From an uncultured Christensenella sp. (GTDB lineage: Bacteria > Bacillota > Clostridia > Christensenellales > Borkfalkiaceae): 64,000 nucleotides of DNA. The notes under the pieces are model-generated. The model made no database searches, had not been told where the DNA came from, and saw only the letters and a list, made by a program, of their open reading frames with translations. Where the stretch lies: positions 123,968 to 187,967 of the forward strand of contig CAJUGI010000002.1 of NCBI GenBank assembly GCA_910586065.1, given 5' to 3'. Shown here in pieces: positions 1 through 8,399 of the stretch. Each line of letters starts with the position of its first letter. Position 1 is the stretch's first letter. The translations under genes and the position numbers were made by a program.

Positions 1-55
1 GCTCCTCACGGCGCACCAGCTAACCCCGATTCGGAACGAATCGGGCGTTTTTTTG
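1..55. repeat. direct repeat copy A with terminator hairpin
   Basis: The first 55 bases are repeated exactly at 137-191. Each copy ends in a perfect 9-bp hairpin (CCCGATTCG, loop GAA, CGAATCGGG at 25-45) followed by seven T residues at 48-54, so each copy looks like an intrinsic terminator for rightward transcription. The spacer between copies holds a second hairpin (84-111, stem GCGATTG/CAATCGC with an inner CGCC/GGCG). Copy A touches the window edge, so the unit may extend left. The gene it serves lies outside the window. Confidence 0.75.
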
Positions 56-136
56 CCCGCCGTTCGGAAAACGTAATCATAACGCGATTGCGCCTTTGGG
101 CGAACAATCGCTAATCCGTCGCTGTGCTCCTTACGA

Positions 137-191
137 GCTCCTCACGGCGCACCAGCTAACCCCGATTCGGAACGAATCGGGCGTTTTTTTG
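137..191. repeat. direct repeat copy B with terminator hairpin
   Basis: This is an exact second copy of bases 1-55, with the hairpin at 161-181 and the T tract at 184-190. The duplication includes the 24 bases before the hairpin, so it is a true tandem-type duplication rather than two independent terminators. No coding frame crosses it. Confidence 0.75.
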
Positions 192-288
192 TGTTAAATC
201 GGTACAAAAAAATAATTTTAACCGTTTTTTTATGAGAAAGAGGTTATTTTCATTATATAATCAGCGGCGGGATTGTCAATAGCCGAAC

Positions 289-627
289 TTAACCGTCCTT
301 GGTCTTTCCGGCAAGATTAGCAGTTAAACTTTTTATCAGTTCTTTATTTTCCGAATTGAGCTTGCGGAAATTTTTTATAAGAGTCTGTTCCGCCGAAGAA
401 ACATTGGACGCAAAAATAACGGAGTCGTAATCGCTCCGTCTGCCCGTAAGATAATCGAGAGAGCATTGAAAATAATCGAAAATTTTAATCAGCGCGGTAT
501 AATCGGGCAGTCTGTTCAATTTAGTCCAGCCGATTACAGTTGTATAAGGTATGCCGCTTTTTTCGGCGAACTGTTTTTTATTAAGTTCATTTTCGGAAAG
601 TAACTCGTTAAAAATTTCTAAAAACAT
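289..627 (-). CDS. XRE-family helix-turn-helix regulator
   Basis: A 112-residue protein with an N-terminal Cro/CI-type helix-turn-helix (about residues 5-62). KKQFAEKSGIPYTTVIGW carries the first two DNA-binding helices, followed by the LPDYTALIKIFDYF and SLDYLTGR pattern typical of XRE proteins. The C-terminal part (about 65-112) is short, polar and predicted helical, with no ligand domain I recognise. It stands alone between the duplicated terminators and pepV. Repeated TCTAATTAGGTA motifs lie directly upstream of its start, which suggests autoregulation. No good ribosome binding site is visible upstream of the ATG. The family is clear and the regulon is unknown. Confidence 0.85.
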   Translation of the reverse strand: MFLEIFNELLSENELNKKQFAEKSGIPYTTVIGWTKLNRLPDYTALIKIFDYFQCSLDYLTGRRSDYDSVIFASNVSSAEQTLIKNFRKLNSENKELIKSLTANLAGKTKDG

Positions 628-659
628 AATAATCTTTTACTGTAATTTTATCATAAATT

Positions 660-721
660 TCTAATTAGGTAATTTAGATACCTTAAAAGATATTTGAAAA
701 TAATATTTATCTAATTAGGTA
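660..721. promoter_or_regulatory. putative operator repeats of the XRE regulator
   Basis: TCTAATTAGGTA occurs exactly twice, at 660-671 and 710-721, 50 bp apart (about five helical turns). A related half-site in the opposite sense (GATACC, 678-683) lies between them. The first copy begins 33 bp upstream of the regulator's ATG on the minus strand, where its promoter should be. Exact repetition and position suggest operator sites for the regulator itself. The binding protein is inferred. Confidence 0.5.
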
Positions 722-749
722 TTTTTATTCAAAAAGATAATTAAAGAAA

Positions 750-777
750 GCCGCCCGCGCTTTAATGCGCGGGCGGC
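750..777 (-). terminator. terminator downstream of pepV-like gene
   Basis: A perfect 11-bp GC-rich stem (GCCGCCCGCGC, loop TTTAAT, GCGCGGGCGGC) lies 22 bp beyond the pepV-like stop codon. On the minus strand it is followed by a T-rich stretch rather than a pure T run. Confidence 0.6.
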
Positions 778-798
778 AAACTGCAGGGATGATTTATT

Positions 799-2061
799 TT
801 ATTCGGTAAGACGTTTTAAGGCGAGAGTATAAATTTTGTAACATTTTTCGATTTTTTCAAAAGTTATATACTCGTTTGCCTGATGAATCGTATTTTCTTC
901 GCCGGCTTCTTCAGGACCGAACGCCGCGCCGTATTTTAACGCGCGGGCATAAGTTCCGCCGCCTATCGCTACGGGTTCGGCGTTTTTGCCGGTTACTTCG
1001 TTATAAACGTTGCAGAGCGTTTTTATGAGAAAACTGTTTTTATCGTTGTAAAGCGGGGACTGCGCGTGCAATATTTCATAGCGGAGGTTTTGCGCGCTTA
1101 TACCTTCGGTGATTTTTGCGGCGTCGAAAGTTACGGGGTAGCGAACGTCGAATATTACTTCGATATAATCTTTGCCGCCGCTTATTAAGTTCGGCGAAAA
1201 GGTTAATACGCCGGAATCGTCTCTGGTGTCGTTTACGTCCTTAAAGCCGAAAAATTCAACGAAAAGGGAGTTGTAAAGTTCGTTTAAGCCGAGATAATGC
1301 AAAATCGGGGCGATTGCGTTTTTGCCGAGTTCGGGGGTGGAGCCGTGTGCGGATTTTCCTTTTGAAATTATTTTGCCGTCTTTAAACGTCAACCCGAAAG
1401 TTTTAAGCTTTTCTTTATTTTCGGGGCGTTGAATTTCGCAATAACCGCACACCATATTTGCCCTGTCGCCGCCTTTAAGGGAAGAAAAATCGCCTTTAAC
1501 GGGATAGGTTATTTTTATTTGCAAGATGCCCTTTTCGGCAAATATTACGGGAAAGTCGGCGTCTGGGGAAATTCCCTCTTCGGGCATATGTGCGTGTTTT
1601 TTGTAATATTCAATGCATTCCCAACCGTTTTCTTCGTTGCAGCCTACAATGAGTTTTATCTTTCTTTTGGGGATGAACCCGCTTTCTTTAAGCGCTTTCA
1701 ATGCGTAAAGGGCTATTATTGCAGGTCCTTTGTCGTCCATTGCGCCTCTGCCCCAGATTTTTTTGTTTTCGCAGTCTATTTCGCCGCCGAAAGGCTCGTG
1801 CGTCCAGCCTCCGCCTGCGGGGACTACGTCGAGGTGCGCCAAAACCGCAAATTCTTTTCCCTCGCCGAAGATAACTTCGCCGGCATAACCCCGGTAATCG
1901 TGCGTTTCGAAACCGAAACTTTTTGCCAGGTTTAAGAAGTAATCAAGCGAAGCTCTTGCGCCTTTGCCGAAGGGCGCGCCGCTTTCGGGGGTGCTCTGCG
2001 AGGAGTCGAATTTTATAATTTCGGAGATTTTTTGAATAATTTCGGTTAATTCGTATTGCAT
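799..2061 (-). CDS. pepV: M20 family dipeptidase, PepV-like
   Basis: A 420-residue zinc aminopeptidase of the M20/PepV family, which releases the N-terminal residue from dipeptides in the cytoplasm. Visible motifs are AHLDVVPAG (metal ligand His76 and catalytic-type Asp78), GRGAMDDKGP (Asp109/110), CNEENGWE (Glu143/144), the downstream Asp167/169 and a late TIHQANEY with the last His ligand. It is somewhat shorter than characterised PepV proteins (about 460-470 residues), mostly in the lid region. The ATG at 2061 directly precedes the conserved fold. It is a single gene, divergent from the histidine kinase. The family call is firm. Substrate preference within M20 cannot be read from sequence alone. 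Confidence 0.88.
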   Translation of the reverse strand: MQYELTEIIQKISEIIKFDSSQSTPESGAPFGKGARASLDYFLNLAKSFGFETHDYRGYAGEVIFGEGKEFAVLAHLDVVPAGGGWTHEPFGGEIDCENKKIWGRGAMDDKGPAIIALYALKALKESGFIPKRKIKLIVGCNEENGWECIEYYKKHAHMPEEGISPDADFPVIFAEKGILQIKITYPVKGDFSSLKGGDRANMVCGYCEIQRPENKEKLKTFGLTFKDGKIISKGKSAHGSTPELGKNAIAPILHYLGLNELYNSLFVEFFGFKDVNDTRDDSGVLTFSPNLISGGKDYIEVIFDVRYPVTFDAAKITEGISAQNLRYEILHAQSPLYNDKNSFLIKTLCNVYNEVTGKNAEPVAIGGGTYARALKYGAAFGPEEAGEENTIHQANEYITFEKIEKCYKIYTLALKRLTE

Positions 2062-2164
2062 TTTAAACCTTCTTTAAAATTGTCGTGTAAAATCATTATA
2101 CACATTTTTTAATTTGTGGTAAAATAAATGAGAGCAAAATATTAAAATTTGCGCGGACGGAGAA

Positions 2165-3385
2165 ATGTCTTTTAAGTTAAACAAGTCAAAAGTAAACGAT
2201 TATATAAAAATCAGTCTGATAGTAATATTGCTGGCGGTGGAAATTGTTGTTTGCGCCCAGGCGTATACGTTGATTGGCGATGAACCGCTGGAATTTATTT
2301 CGCTTATCGTATGTTGCGCGACGCTTGCCGTTTTAGAGGGAGTTAACCAGTTGGCAATTAAAAACTTTGCGGCGAAGATGGTGTTTTACGGGCTGGACTC
2401 CGCACTGCTTTTAACGATATGCGTGCTGACGGGCAATTCCTTTCTTGCGGCGCTTTATTGCATTGTCCTGACGGGATGTTATATGTCGGTGGACAGGTTC
2501 AGGGACAGGTCGGTACTTTTTGGTACAAGCTGTTTTCTGTTCGTGGTTTCGTTTATCGTGGGTTGGGTAATTCAGAACGCGGGCGCTGATATTTATAACA
2601 GCGTTGTTGAAATTCTGAGCGGCGTGCTGTTCGGACTTCTGGCGATTTTACTCGATTATATTATCGTGCAGTTTCTCATTAAGTTTTACAACACAAACAG
2701 AGAACTGAGGGAAGCGGTTAAGCTTGCTGACGAAAAAAAGGCGGAGGCGGAAGCCGCGCACGAGCAACTGACTATTACGAAAGTGTTTGAAGAACGCAAC
2801 CGTATTGCAAGGGATATTCACGACAACGCTGGGCATTCGCTGACAACCGTTATTATGCAGACGGAAGCGGCGAAACTTATTATCGAAGATAACCCTGCGG
2901 AAGCGAAAAATCGCATAATATCTGCCAACATACAGGCGAAAAACGCTTTGGAACAATTGAGGGAGAGCGTACATCTTCTGGCGGGAAGACAGCAAATAAG
3001 ACCGCTTCGCGAAGAGTTGGGGGAGATAATTGCGCAGACTATAGACGGAACGCAGATACGCGCAAGATATGATATTTCGGAAGTGAAGACGAGCGTGGAG
3101 CAGTACCGCTATATTTGCAATACGGTTAAAGAGCTGCTGGCGAACGGAATAAGGCACGGCAACGCGACGGCGTTTTATATAGAGCTGAAACAGGCCGGAG
3201 AGAATATTAATCTGCTTGTTTCGGACAACGGTTCCGGCGTCGCCGGCGAAGTTAAGGAAGGTTACGGGCTGAAGGGTATAAGGGAAAGAGCCGAGGCTTT
3301 AGGCGGCGGTTGCCGCTATGCAAGCGAGGCGGAAGAAGGATTCGAAACGGAAATTTATTTGCCGGTATACAAGGAGGAAGAATGA
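2165..3385 (+). CDS. sensor histidine kinase, HisKA_3 type
   Basis: A 406-residue membrane sensor kinase. Six hydrophobic segments fill residues 1-175, with little extracellular sequence between them, as in intramembrane-sensing kinases. A short coiled coil (about 176-205) leads to the HisKA_3 dimerisation motif RNRIARDIHDNAGHSLTT with phospho-acceptor His219. The C-terminal HATPase domain shows an N-box-like ELLANGIRHGNA and the G-boxes SDNGSGV and GYGLKGIRERA. The ribosome binding site is ACGGAG, 6 nt before the ATG, and a candidate -10 element TAAAAT lies at 2120-2125. It overlaps the response regulator by an ATGA, so the two are translationally coupled partners. The signal is unknown; topology is LiaS/DesK-like. 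Confidence 0.9.
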   Translation: MSFKLNKSKVNDYIKISLIVILLAVEIVVCAQAYTLIGDEPLEFISLIVCCATLAVLEGVNQLAIKNFAAKMVFYGLDSALLLTICVLTGNSFLAALYCIVLTGCYMSVDRFRDRSVLFGTSCFLFVVSFIVGWVIQNAGADIYNSVVEILSGVLFGLLAILLDYIIVQFLIKFYNTNRELREAVKLADEKKAEAEAAHEQLTITKVFEERNRIARDIHDNAGHSLTTVIMQTEAAKLIIEDNPAEAKNRIISANIQAKNALEQLRESVHLLAGRQQIRPLREELGEIIAQTIDGTQIRARYDISEVKTSVEQYRYICNTVKELLANGIRHGNATAFYIELKQAGENINLLVSDNGSGVAGEVKEGYGLKGIRERAEALGGGCRYASEAEEGFETEIYLPVYKEEE

Positions 3386-4020
3386 TAAAAGTACTTTTGG
3401 TGGACGACCAGCAGATTCTTGCTGAGGGAATAAAGTCTGTTCTTGAAACGAGTAAATCAATAAAGGTCATCGGCATTGCGCTCGACGGTGCGCAGGCGGT
3501 GGAAAAGTGCGCGGAACTTAAACCCGACGTTGTTCTTATGGATATACGTATGCCAAATATGAACGGCGTTGTGGCGACGAAACGCATAAAAGAGACGGAC
3601 GATAAGATTAAAATTATTATTTTGACCACTTTTGACGACAGCGATTATATTCTGAGCGCGATAAATAACGGCGCGAGCGGCTACCTTTTAAAAGATATAG
3701 GCTCGACGGCGCTAATTGACGCGGTTAAAAACGCTTACGCCGGCGATACGATACTTCCTGCAAAGATAGCAAAAAAGATAACGGACGCCGCGGCGATGGT
3801 TTCTTCGGACAAGGAATATAAGCTGAGAAGGTCGTTTAATCTTTCGGAGCGTGAAGTGGAGATTGCGTTGATGCTTTTCGACGGGTTTACCAACAGGCAG
3901 ATTGCAACCGCGCTTAAGCTGTCGGACGGTACCGCGCGGAACTATATAAGCACGATTTATCTTAAATTGGGCGTTGACGGCCGCGCCGCCGCCGTGGAGA
4001 AAATACGGAGCCAGATTTAA
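3382..4020 (+). CDS. LuxR/NarL-family response regulator
   Basis: A 212-residue two-component regulator. The receiver domain (1-120) has the acidic pair DD in LLVDDQQ, phospho-acceptor Asp54 in VLMDIRMPNMNG, the Thr in ILTTFDD and the Lys in YLLKD. A LuxR-type helix-turn-helix occupies about 148-205 (LSEREVEIALMLFDGFTNRQIATALKLS). The start at 3382 is chosen because AAGGAGG lies just upstream at 3371-3377 and the ATG overlaps the kinase stop codon. An in-frame upstream codon at 3310 would add 24 residues foreign to the family. It is the cognate regulator of the adjacent kinase. Target genes are not evident in the window. Confidence 0.92.
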   Translation: MIKVLLVDDQQILAEGIKSVLETSKSIKVIGIALDGAQAVEKCAELKPDVVLMDIRMPNMNGVVATKRIKETDDKIKIIILTTFDDSDYILSAINNGASGYLLKDIGSTALIDAVKNAYAGDTILPAKIAKKITDAAAMVSSDKEYKLRRSFNLSEREVEIALMLFDGFTNRQIATALKLSDGTARNYISTIYLKLGVDGRAAAVEKIRSQI

Positions 4021-4047
4021 TTTATAAACAATAAAGCGATAAATAAT

Positions 4048-4080
4048 AAAGCGCCGCGCAATTTTATTGCGCGGCGCTTT
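4048..4080. terminator. bidirectional terminator
   Basis: A perfect 14-bp inverted repeat (4048-4061 with 4067-4080, loop TTTTA) sits between the convergent response regulator and DUF362 genes. Its flanks are A-rich on the left and T-ended on the right, so it can serve both strands. Confidence 0.7.
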
Positions 4081-4114
4081 GCCTGTATTTGCGGCGGTTG
4101 CCGTGTTTTTTAAT

Positions 4115-4981
4115 TTAAATTTCGATAAGTTCGTATTCTGTGGAACCGACGCCGAGTTTTTTCGCCGCGTTTACCGTGAGTATGCCGTTGCGGCTTTCGA
4201 CTCTTTCGAGAAAATGTTTTTGCCCCGCATCGTCTTTTGCCGCGTAGACCAAATCAAGGCACGCTTTATCGATTGCGACGGGGTCGAGAGAAGCTAAAAT
4301 GCCTATGTCTTTCATACAGGGATTTTCGGCAACCGCACAGCAGTCGCAGTCAACCGACATGTTTTTCATCACGTTTATATAAACCGCGTTGCCTTTGAAA
4401 TAACGTACGATGGATAACGCTGCGTCCGCCATAGACTTTAAAAATTCGTCGTGGTCGGAAGTCCAGATTTTTTCCGTGTTGCCCGCTCCGTGGATGTACG
4501 CTTTGCCGTAAGAGGACGCGATTCCTATTGCAAGCTGTTTTAAAGCGCCGCCGTAGCCGCCCATCGGGTGCCCTTTGAAGTGTGAGAGGACAAGAAGCGA
4601 CTGATAGTTTGCAAGATTTTTGCCGGCATAATTCCTTTTTATGATTTCCCCGTCGGGTATGTCGAGCACCAAATCGGGACCTTCGGCGTCTAAAAGGTCG
4701 ACCTTGAAGTATTTGCTCCAACCGTGTTTTTCAAGCGTTTTAAGGTGCTTTTCCGTGGTATTGCGCTCGCCTTCGTAAGCGGTGTTGCATTCGGTAACAG
4801 TTCCGCCGACGTGTTCTATTATAGGTTTCCAGAAGTTGGGCCTTATAAAGTTCTGGTTTCCGACTTCGCCGGAATGCAGTTTGACGGCAACATTGCCTTT
4901 AAGACGTTTTTGACAGAGGTCGAAGAGTTCAACCGTCTTTTCGGGTGTAATTTCGCGTGAGAAATAAACTTTTGACTTCAT
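4115..4981 (-). CDS. DUF362 domain protein
   Basis: A 288-residue protein of the DUF362 family. Typical signatures are VAVKLHSGEVGN near the N-terminus, the central LSHFKGHPMGGYGGALKQLAIG, and DIGILASLDPVAIDKACLDLV near the C-terminus. The family is often fused to or encoded beside 4Fe-4S ferredoxin domains, but this copy has no such domain. It keeps only a cysteine group VDCDCCAVAENPCM (about 218-231), which could hold metal. The start at 4981 is preferred to the GTG at 4990 because AAGG ends about 7 nt before the ATG and overlaps that GTG. The biochemical role is unknown. Confidence 0.85.
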   Translation of the reverse strand: MKSKVYFSREITPEKTVELFDLCQKRLKGNVAVKLHSGEVGNQNFIRPNFWKPIIEHVGGTVTECNTAYEGERNTTEKHLKTLEKHGWSKYFKVDLLDAEGPDLVLDIPDGEIIKRNYAGKNLANYQSLLVLSHFKGHPMGGYGGALKQLAIGIASSYGKAYIHGAGNTEKIWTSDHDEFLKSMADAALSIVRYFKGNAVYINVMKNMSVDCDCCAVAENPCMKDIGILASLDPVAIDKACLDLVYAAKDDAGQKHFLERVESRNGILTVNAAKKLGVGSTEYELIEI

Positions 4982-5038
4982 GTGCCGCACCTTGAAAATT
5001 TTTATAGGTTCAGCGGTTACCCCGCTTATATCACGATT

Positions 5039-6268
5039 TTAATCGCGTTTGGTTGGCTTCTTTTGGGGCAGTTCGTAAAATTTTGCAAGCCCGCCCGAAG
5101 AAGTTTCACGGTAACTGTTAAGTAAATCTTTGCCGGTGTTGTACATGGTTTTAACTATTACGTCGAAGGTGATTTTGCGGGTGTCGGTTAAAAAGTTTGC
5201 AAGTGAGACTGCGTTGATTGCGCGCATTGCGGCGACGGCGTTGCGTTCTATGCAGGGGATTTGCACCAACCCGGCAATGGGGTCGCAAGTTAAGCCCAAA
5301 TGGTGTTCCATTGCAACTTCCGCGGCGTATTCAATTTGTTTTAAGCCCATTTCGAACAACTCGGCAAGCGCCGCCGCCGCCATGGAGCATGCCGAGCCTA
5401 TTTCCGCCTGACAGCCGCACTCGGCGCCGCTTATCGAGGCGTTGGTTTTAATTATATTTCCTATAATTCCTCCCGCCGCCAAAGCGCGAACGATTTGCGC
5501 GTCGGAGAAGCCCCGCGTTTCCTGCATATATTTCAAGACGGAGGGGACCACGCCGCAGGCTCCGCACGTGGGCGCGGTTACTATAATTCCGCCCGACGCG
5601 TTCTGTTCGCTTGTGGCAAATGCGTACGAGCAGACCAGTCTGTTTTCGCGCGTTTGTGCGGATTCGTCTATGTGGCGCTGGTTATAAAGTTTTTGAGCGC
5701 GCCGTTTTGTGCCTAAAACGCCGGGGAGAGTGCCGGAAGTTGTCAAACCCTTGTGGATTGTAAGCTTCATACGCTCCCAAACGGTTAAAAGGTAATCGAA
5801 AACGCCTTCGCCCTCGAATTCTTTTACGTATTCCCAAAGACGCAACTTGTGCGCCTTGCAATAATCTGAAATTTCGGTGTAGGTTTTATGCGGATAGACG
5901 TCGTTCTTGACGTAGGGCTTTTTTTCTCCGTCGAAAACTATTGAGCCGCCGCCCACGCTGTAAACGCGCTTTTTATCCAAAACTTCTCCGCCCCTGAAGA
6001 TTTCCACGTCCATTGTGTTGGGGTGGACGGGGCAGGGGGAAACCGCGTCCCACAATACTTCGCATTTTGCAGGCGAAGCTGTTTTTTTGAGCACAGTGTC
6101 GGTGCCGTGCCCTTCGCCGGTAAGCGCGAGCGAGCCGTAGAGCGTAACTTTAAAAAGGTCGGCTTTAGGGAAGCGTTCCTTTAATGTTTTTATTGCTCTT
6201 TCGGGGCCCATAGTGTGCGAGCTGGACGGTCCGCGCCCCGTTTTGTAAAGTTCGCAAAGTGACTGCAT
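5039..6268 (-). CDS. sdaA: L-serine ammonia-lyase, iron-sulfur, single chain
   Basis: A 409-residue enzyme converting L-serine to pyruvate and ammonia with a 4Fe-4S cluster. The N-terminal beta domain starts with GRGPSSSHTMGPERA (residues 11-25), the hallmark of this family. The alpha domain has TTSGTLPGVLG, TAPTCGACGVVPSVLKY and SGAECGCQAEIGSACSMAA, whose cysteines ligate the cluster and whose SG/GA turns line the substrate site. Both domains are in one chain, as in the E. coli SdaA layout, rather than split into alpha and beta subunits as in many Clostridia. The neighbour genes suggest no serine-specific operon. Confidence 0.95.
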   Translation of the reverse strand: MQSLCELYKTGRGPSSSHTMGPERAIKTLKERFPKADLFKVTLYGSLALTGEGHGTDTVLKKTASPAKCEVLWDAVSPCPVHPNTMDVEIFRGGEVLDKKRVYSVGGGSIVFDGEKKPYVKNDVYPHKTYTEISDYCKAHKLRLWEYVKEFEGEGVFDYLLTVWERMKLTIHKGLTTSGTLPGVLGTKRRAQKLYNQRHIDESAQTRENRLVCSYAFATSEQNASGGIIVTAPTCGACGVVPSVLKYMQETRGFSDAQIVRALAAGGIIGNIIKTNASISGAECGCQAEIGSACSMAAAALAELFEMGLKQIEYAAEVAMEHHLGLTCDPIAGLVQIPCIERNAVAAMRAINAVSLANFLTDTRKITFDVIVKTMYNTGKDLLNSYRETSSGGLAKFYELPQKKPTKRD

Positions 6269-6327
6269 ATTTTACCTTTTTAAAAATTAAACCGCATATA
6301 TCACGTGTTTTCAGCCGTTTTAACGGA

Positions 6328-7398
6328 TTATAAATCAAATGCGATAGCGGTTATATCGTCGTTTAAATTATTGCAGAACGTCTTTAAGTTGATTTCTAAA
6401 TTCTTAATAAAATCGTCCGCAGTTTTTGAATAGGAAAGCGTTTTAATGGCGCCGTCGGCACCGAACATTTCGCCTCGGTCGTTTCTGCATTCGGTTACGC
6501 CGTCGGTAAGAAGCACCAGAATATCCCCCTTTTCGTAAGGGATAACGTCGTCGAAGTAGGAGGGGTTGTCGAACCAGTTTGAGACGGGCGGAGAGTTTAA
6601 CATTATTCTTGTAATACCGCTCCGCGTTTTTAAAAGAATCGGCACGTTGTGCCCCGCCATAGAATAAGTTATTTCCCTTTCGCCGATTTTTACGGCGGCA
6701 ACCGTTATGTAGTTGCGCTCGTCAAGGTTCAATTCGCGGAATTTTGCGCTTAAATTTGCAATTGCGCGCGAAGGCGCGGGGGCGGTTTTGTCGTAAGCCG
6801 CCTTTACAAACGCTGTTAACATACCCGCGGAAATGCCTTTGCCGGAAACGTCGGCAACTACTCCGCAAGCCTCGTTGCCCACGGTATATACGTCGGGTAA
6901 GTCTCCGCCTATGTCGCGGCAGGGGATATATAAATAAGCGTATTTTTTGCCGCCCGCCCATTTGCCGGCAGGCAGGAGGCGCTGCTGAATGTTTTTTGCC
7001 GTTTGCAGTTCGCGCGCGATTTCAAGTTCGAACGCGTCGTCTACGGTTCCCATACACTGTCCGCCGCCTATAGGCGTTACCGTTAACGAATAGGCGACCT
7101 CGCGCACGCCGTCGGGGGAGGTTACGCGCTGAAAAATTCTGCGGCTGACTTCATTATTCGTCAAATACGCGTCCTCGAATGCGGAAAGAAGCGAGCATCC
7201 GCGGCAGTCGGCGCATTCGCCGCATTTTTTGCTGTTGCCTGCGCACGCCGTCACTGCGCCGATATTCCCGCGGAGTGCGCCGCCCGTAAAGAGCGTGCGG
7301 AATGCGCGGTTGCAAAATGTGACTTTTAAATCCTTGTCAACCGCAATAACCGCTGTTTTTAAGTTTTGTAAAATTCGTCTTAAATACTTTTCGGTCAT
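6328..7398 (-). CDS. PAS-PP2C (SpoIIE/RsbU-type) phosphatase with Cys cluster
   Basis: A 356-residue two-domain protein. Residues 1-120 form a PAS-like sensor (TAVIAVDKDLKVTFCNRAFRTLF) that contains a dense cysteine group: C52, C59, C62, C65 and C68. Residues 135-356 form a PPM/SpoIIE-type serine/threonine phosphatase, with ELQTAKNIQQRLLP as linker helix and metal-binding motifs CRDIGGDLPDVY, VVADVSGKGISAG and LLTDGVTE. Such phosphatases act on anti-sigma-factor antagonists or similar partners. None is adjacent here. The Cys group suggests an iron-sulfur, zinc or redox sensor (inference). Its start overlaps the lipid kinase stop by 4 nt, implying coupling. Confidence 0.88.
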   Translation of the reverse strand: MTEKYLRRILQNLKTAVIAVDKDLKVTFCNRAFRTLFTGGALRGNIGAVTACAGNSKKCGECADCRGCSLLSAFEDAYLTNNEVSRRIFQRVTSPDGVREVAYSLTVTPIGGGQCMGTVDDAFELEIARELQTAKNIQQRLLPAGKWAGGKKYAYLYIPCRDIGGDLPDVYTVGNEACGVVADVSGKGISAGMLTAFVKAAYDKTAPAPSRAIANLSAKFRELNLDERNYITVAAVKIGEREITYSMAGHNVPILLKTRSGITRIMLNSPPVSNWFDNPSYFDDVIPYEKGDILVLLTDGVTECRNDRGEMFGADGAIKTLSYSKTADDFIKNLEINLKTFCNNLNDDITAIAFDL

Positions 7399-8282
7399 TT
7401 TTTATCGGGTAAATAAAATTTTAATTGCCCCGCGACTATGTGCGCTTTAAAAGAGTTGCTGTCGTAAAGTTCGCCTTCGGCTTCAATAGTGAATTCTTCC
7501 TTTTCGGGGATAAATTCCGCGGACTTTACGCGTATGGTCTTTGCTTCTTTAACCTTTTTGACTTTGCCGGTCAAAAGCTTTAAAAAGGCGATTAAAACTT
7601 TGAATTTGGATATGTAATCGACTATGAAAAGCTCTAAATATCCGTCGTTTAACAGGGCGTCGGGCGCAATTTTCATTCCGCCGCCGAACTGCCGTCCGTT
7701 GCAAAGCGCCGCAAGCATTCCGTAGTGCTTTTCTTCCGTGCCGTCGTAACGTACCGTAAAGTTGTGGCTTTTGAATTTGGCAAGGCTGACAATTGCCGCT
7801 TTGAGATATTTGGAACGACCTTTGCTCTTGCCCTTGTAAGTGCGCTTTAAAACGTCTACGTCTATGCCCGTGCCCACAATGTTAATCGAACGCAGACCGT
7901 TGTCGAGCTGAATGTAGTCGATGGGGCGGGGTTCGGAATTTACTATAAGTTCCGCCGCCTTTTTTACGTCGGTGGGAATGTGCGCGCATTCTGCAAAGTC
8001 GTTGCCGGTGCCGAGAGGTATAAGCCCCATAGAGCAGTTTTCAAAATCGTTGAAACCGTTAATTAAATCGTGTATGGTGCCGTCGCCTCCCATTGCTATG
8101 AGAGTGTGTCTGCCGCCGGCAGAAGTTATTTCTTCCGCATATTTTTTTGCGTCGCCTTTATTGCGCGTTAATACGATTTTGTAATCCTTTCCCGCGGTTT
8201 CGAATACTTTTTTAACAATCTCCAACTTGTGCGCGTGGATTTTCCTTTTTAAATTGAGTTCGTTTGCAATAAGGTAATACAC
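7395..8282 (-). CDS. diacylglycerol/lipid kinase family protein
   Basis: A 295-residue protein of the DAGK catalytic family (YegS/DgkB/BmrU group), which phosphorylates diacylglycerol or a related lipid at the membrane. The nucleotide site GGDGT lies at 65-69, followed by GLIPLGTGNDFA (about 86-97) and GGGMKIAPDALLNDGYLELF in the C-terminal beta domain. Length matches the family. It is the first gene of a two-gene unit with the PAS-PP2C phosphatase (ATGA-type 4-nt overlap). DgkB itself recycles diacylglycerol during lipoteichoic acid synthesis; whether this is the ortholog cannot be decided here. Confidence 0.85.
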   Translation of the reverse strand: MYYLIANELNLKRKIHAHKLEIVKKVFETAGKDYKIVLTRNKGDAKKYAEEITSAGGRHTLIAMGGDGTIHDLINGFNDFENCSMGLIPLGTGNDFAECAHIPTDVKKAAELIVNSEPRPIDYIQLDNGLRSINIVGTGIDVDVLKRTYKGKSKGRSKYLKAAIVSLAKFKSHNFTVRYDGTEEKHYGMLAALCNGRQFGGGMKIAPDALLNDGYLELFIVDYISKFKVLIAFLKLLTGKVKKVKEAKTIRVKSAEFIPEKEEFTIEAEGELYDSNSFKAHIVAGQLKFYLPDKK

Positions 8283-8361
8283 GTTTATATCTCACTTTTT
8301 CTTTGGTGTTTATCAGACCTGTATATTCTCTTTAGATAATTATAACAATAATTAATTAAAA

Positions 8362-8390
8362 TTGCAATAATTTTAAAAATTTGATATAAT
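8362..8390 (+). promoter_or_regulatory. promoter of cca
   Basis: TTGCAA at 8362-8367 and TATAAT at 8385-8390 are separated by 17 bp. A start of transcription 6-7 nt beyond the -10 box falls at about 8397, only a few bases before the cca ATG at 8400, so the mRNA would be leaderless or nearly so. No Shine-Dalgarno sequence is present. Confidence 0.65.
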
Positions 8391-8399
8391 CAATTTACG

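Noticed and set aside
1429..1935. Plus-strand open frame inside pepV
   Set aside because: Antisense shadow of the M20 peptidase; the conserved motifs are on the other strand.
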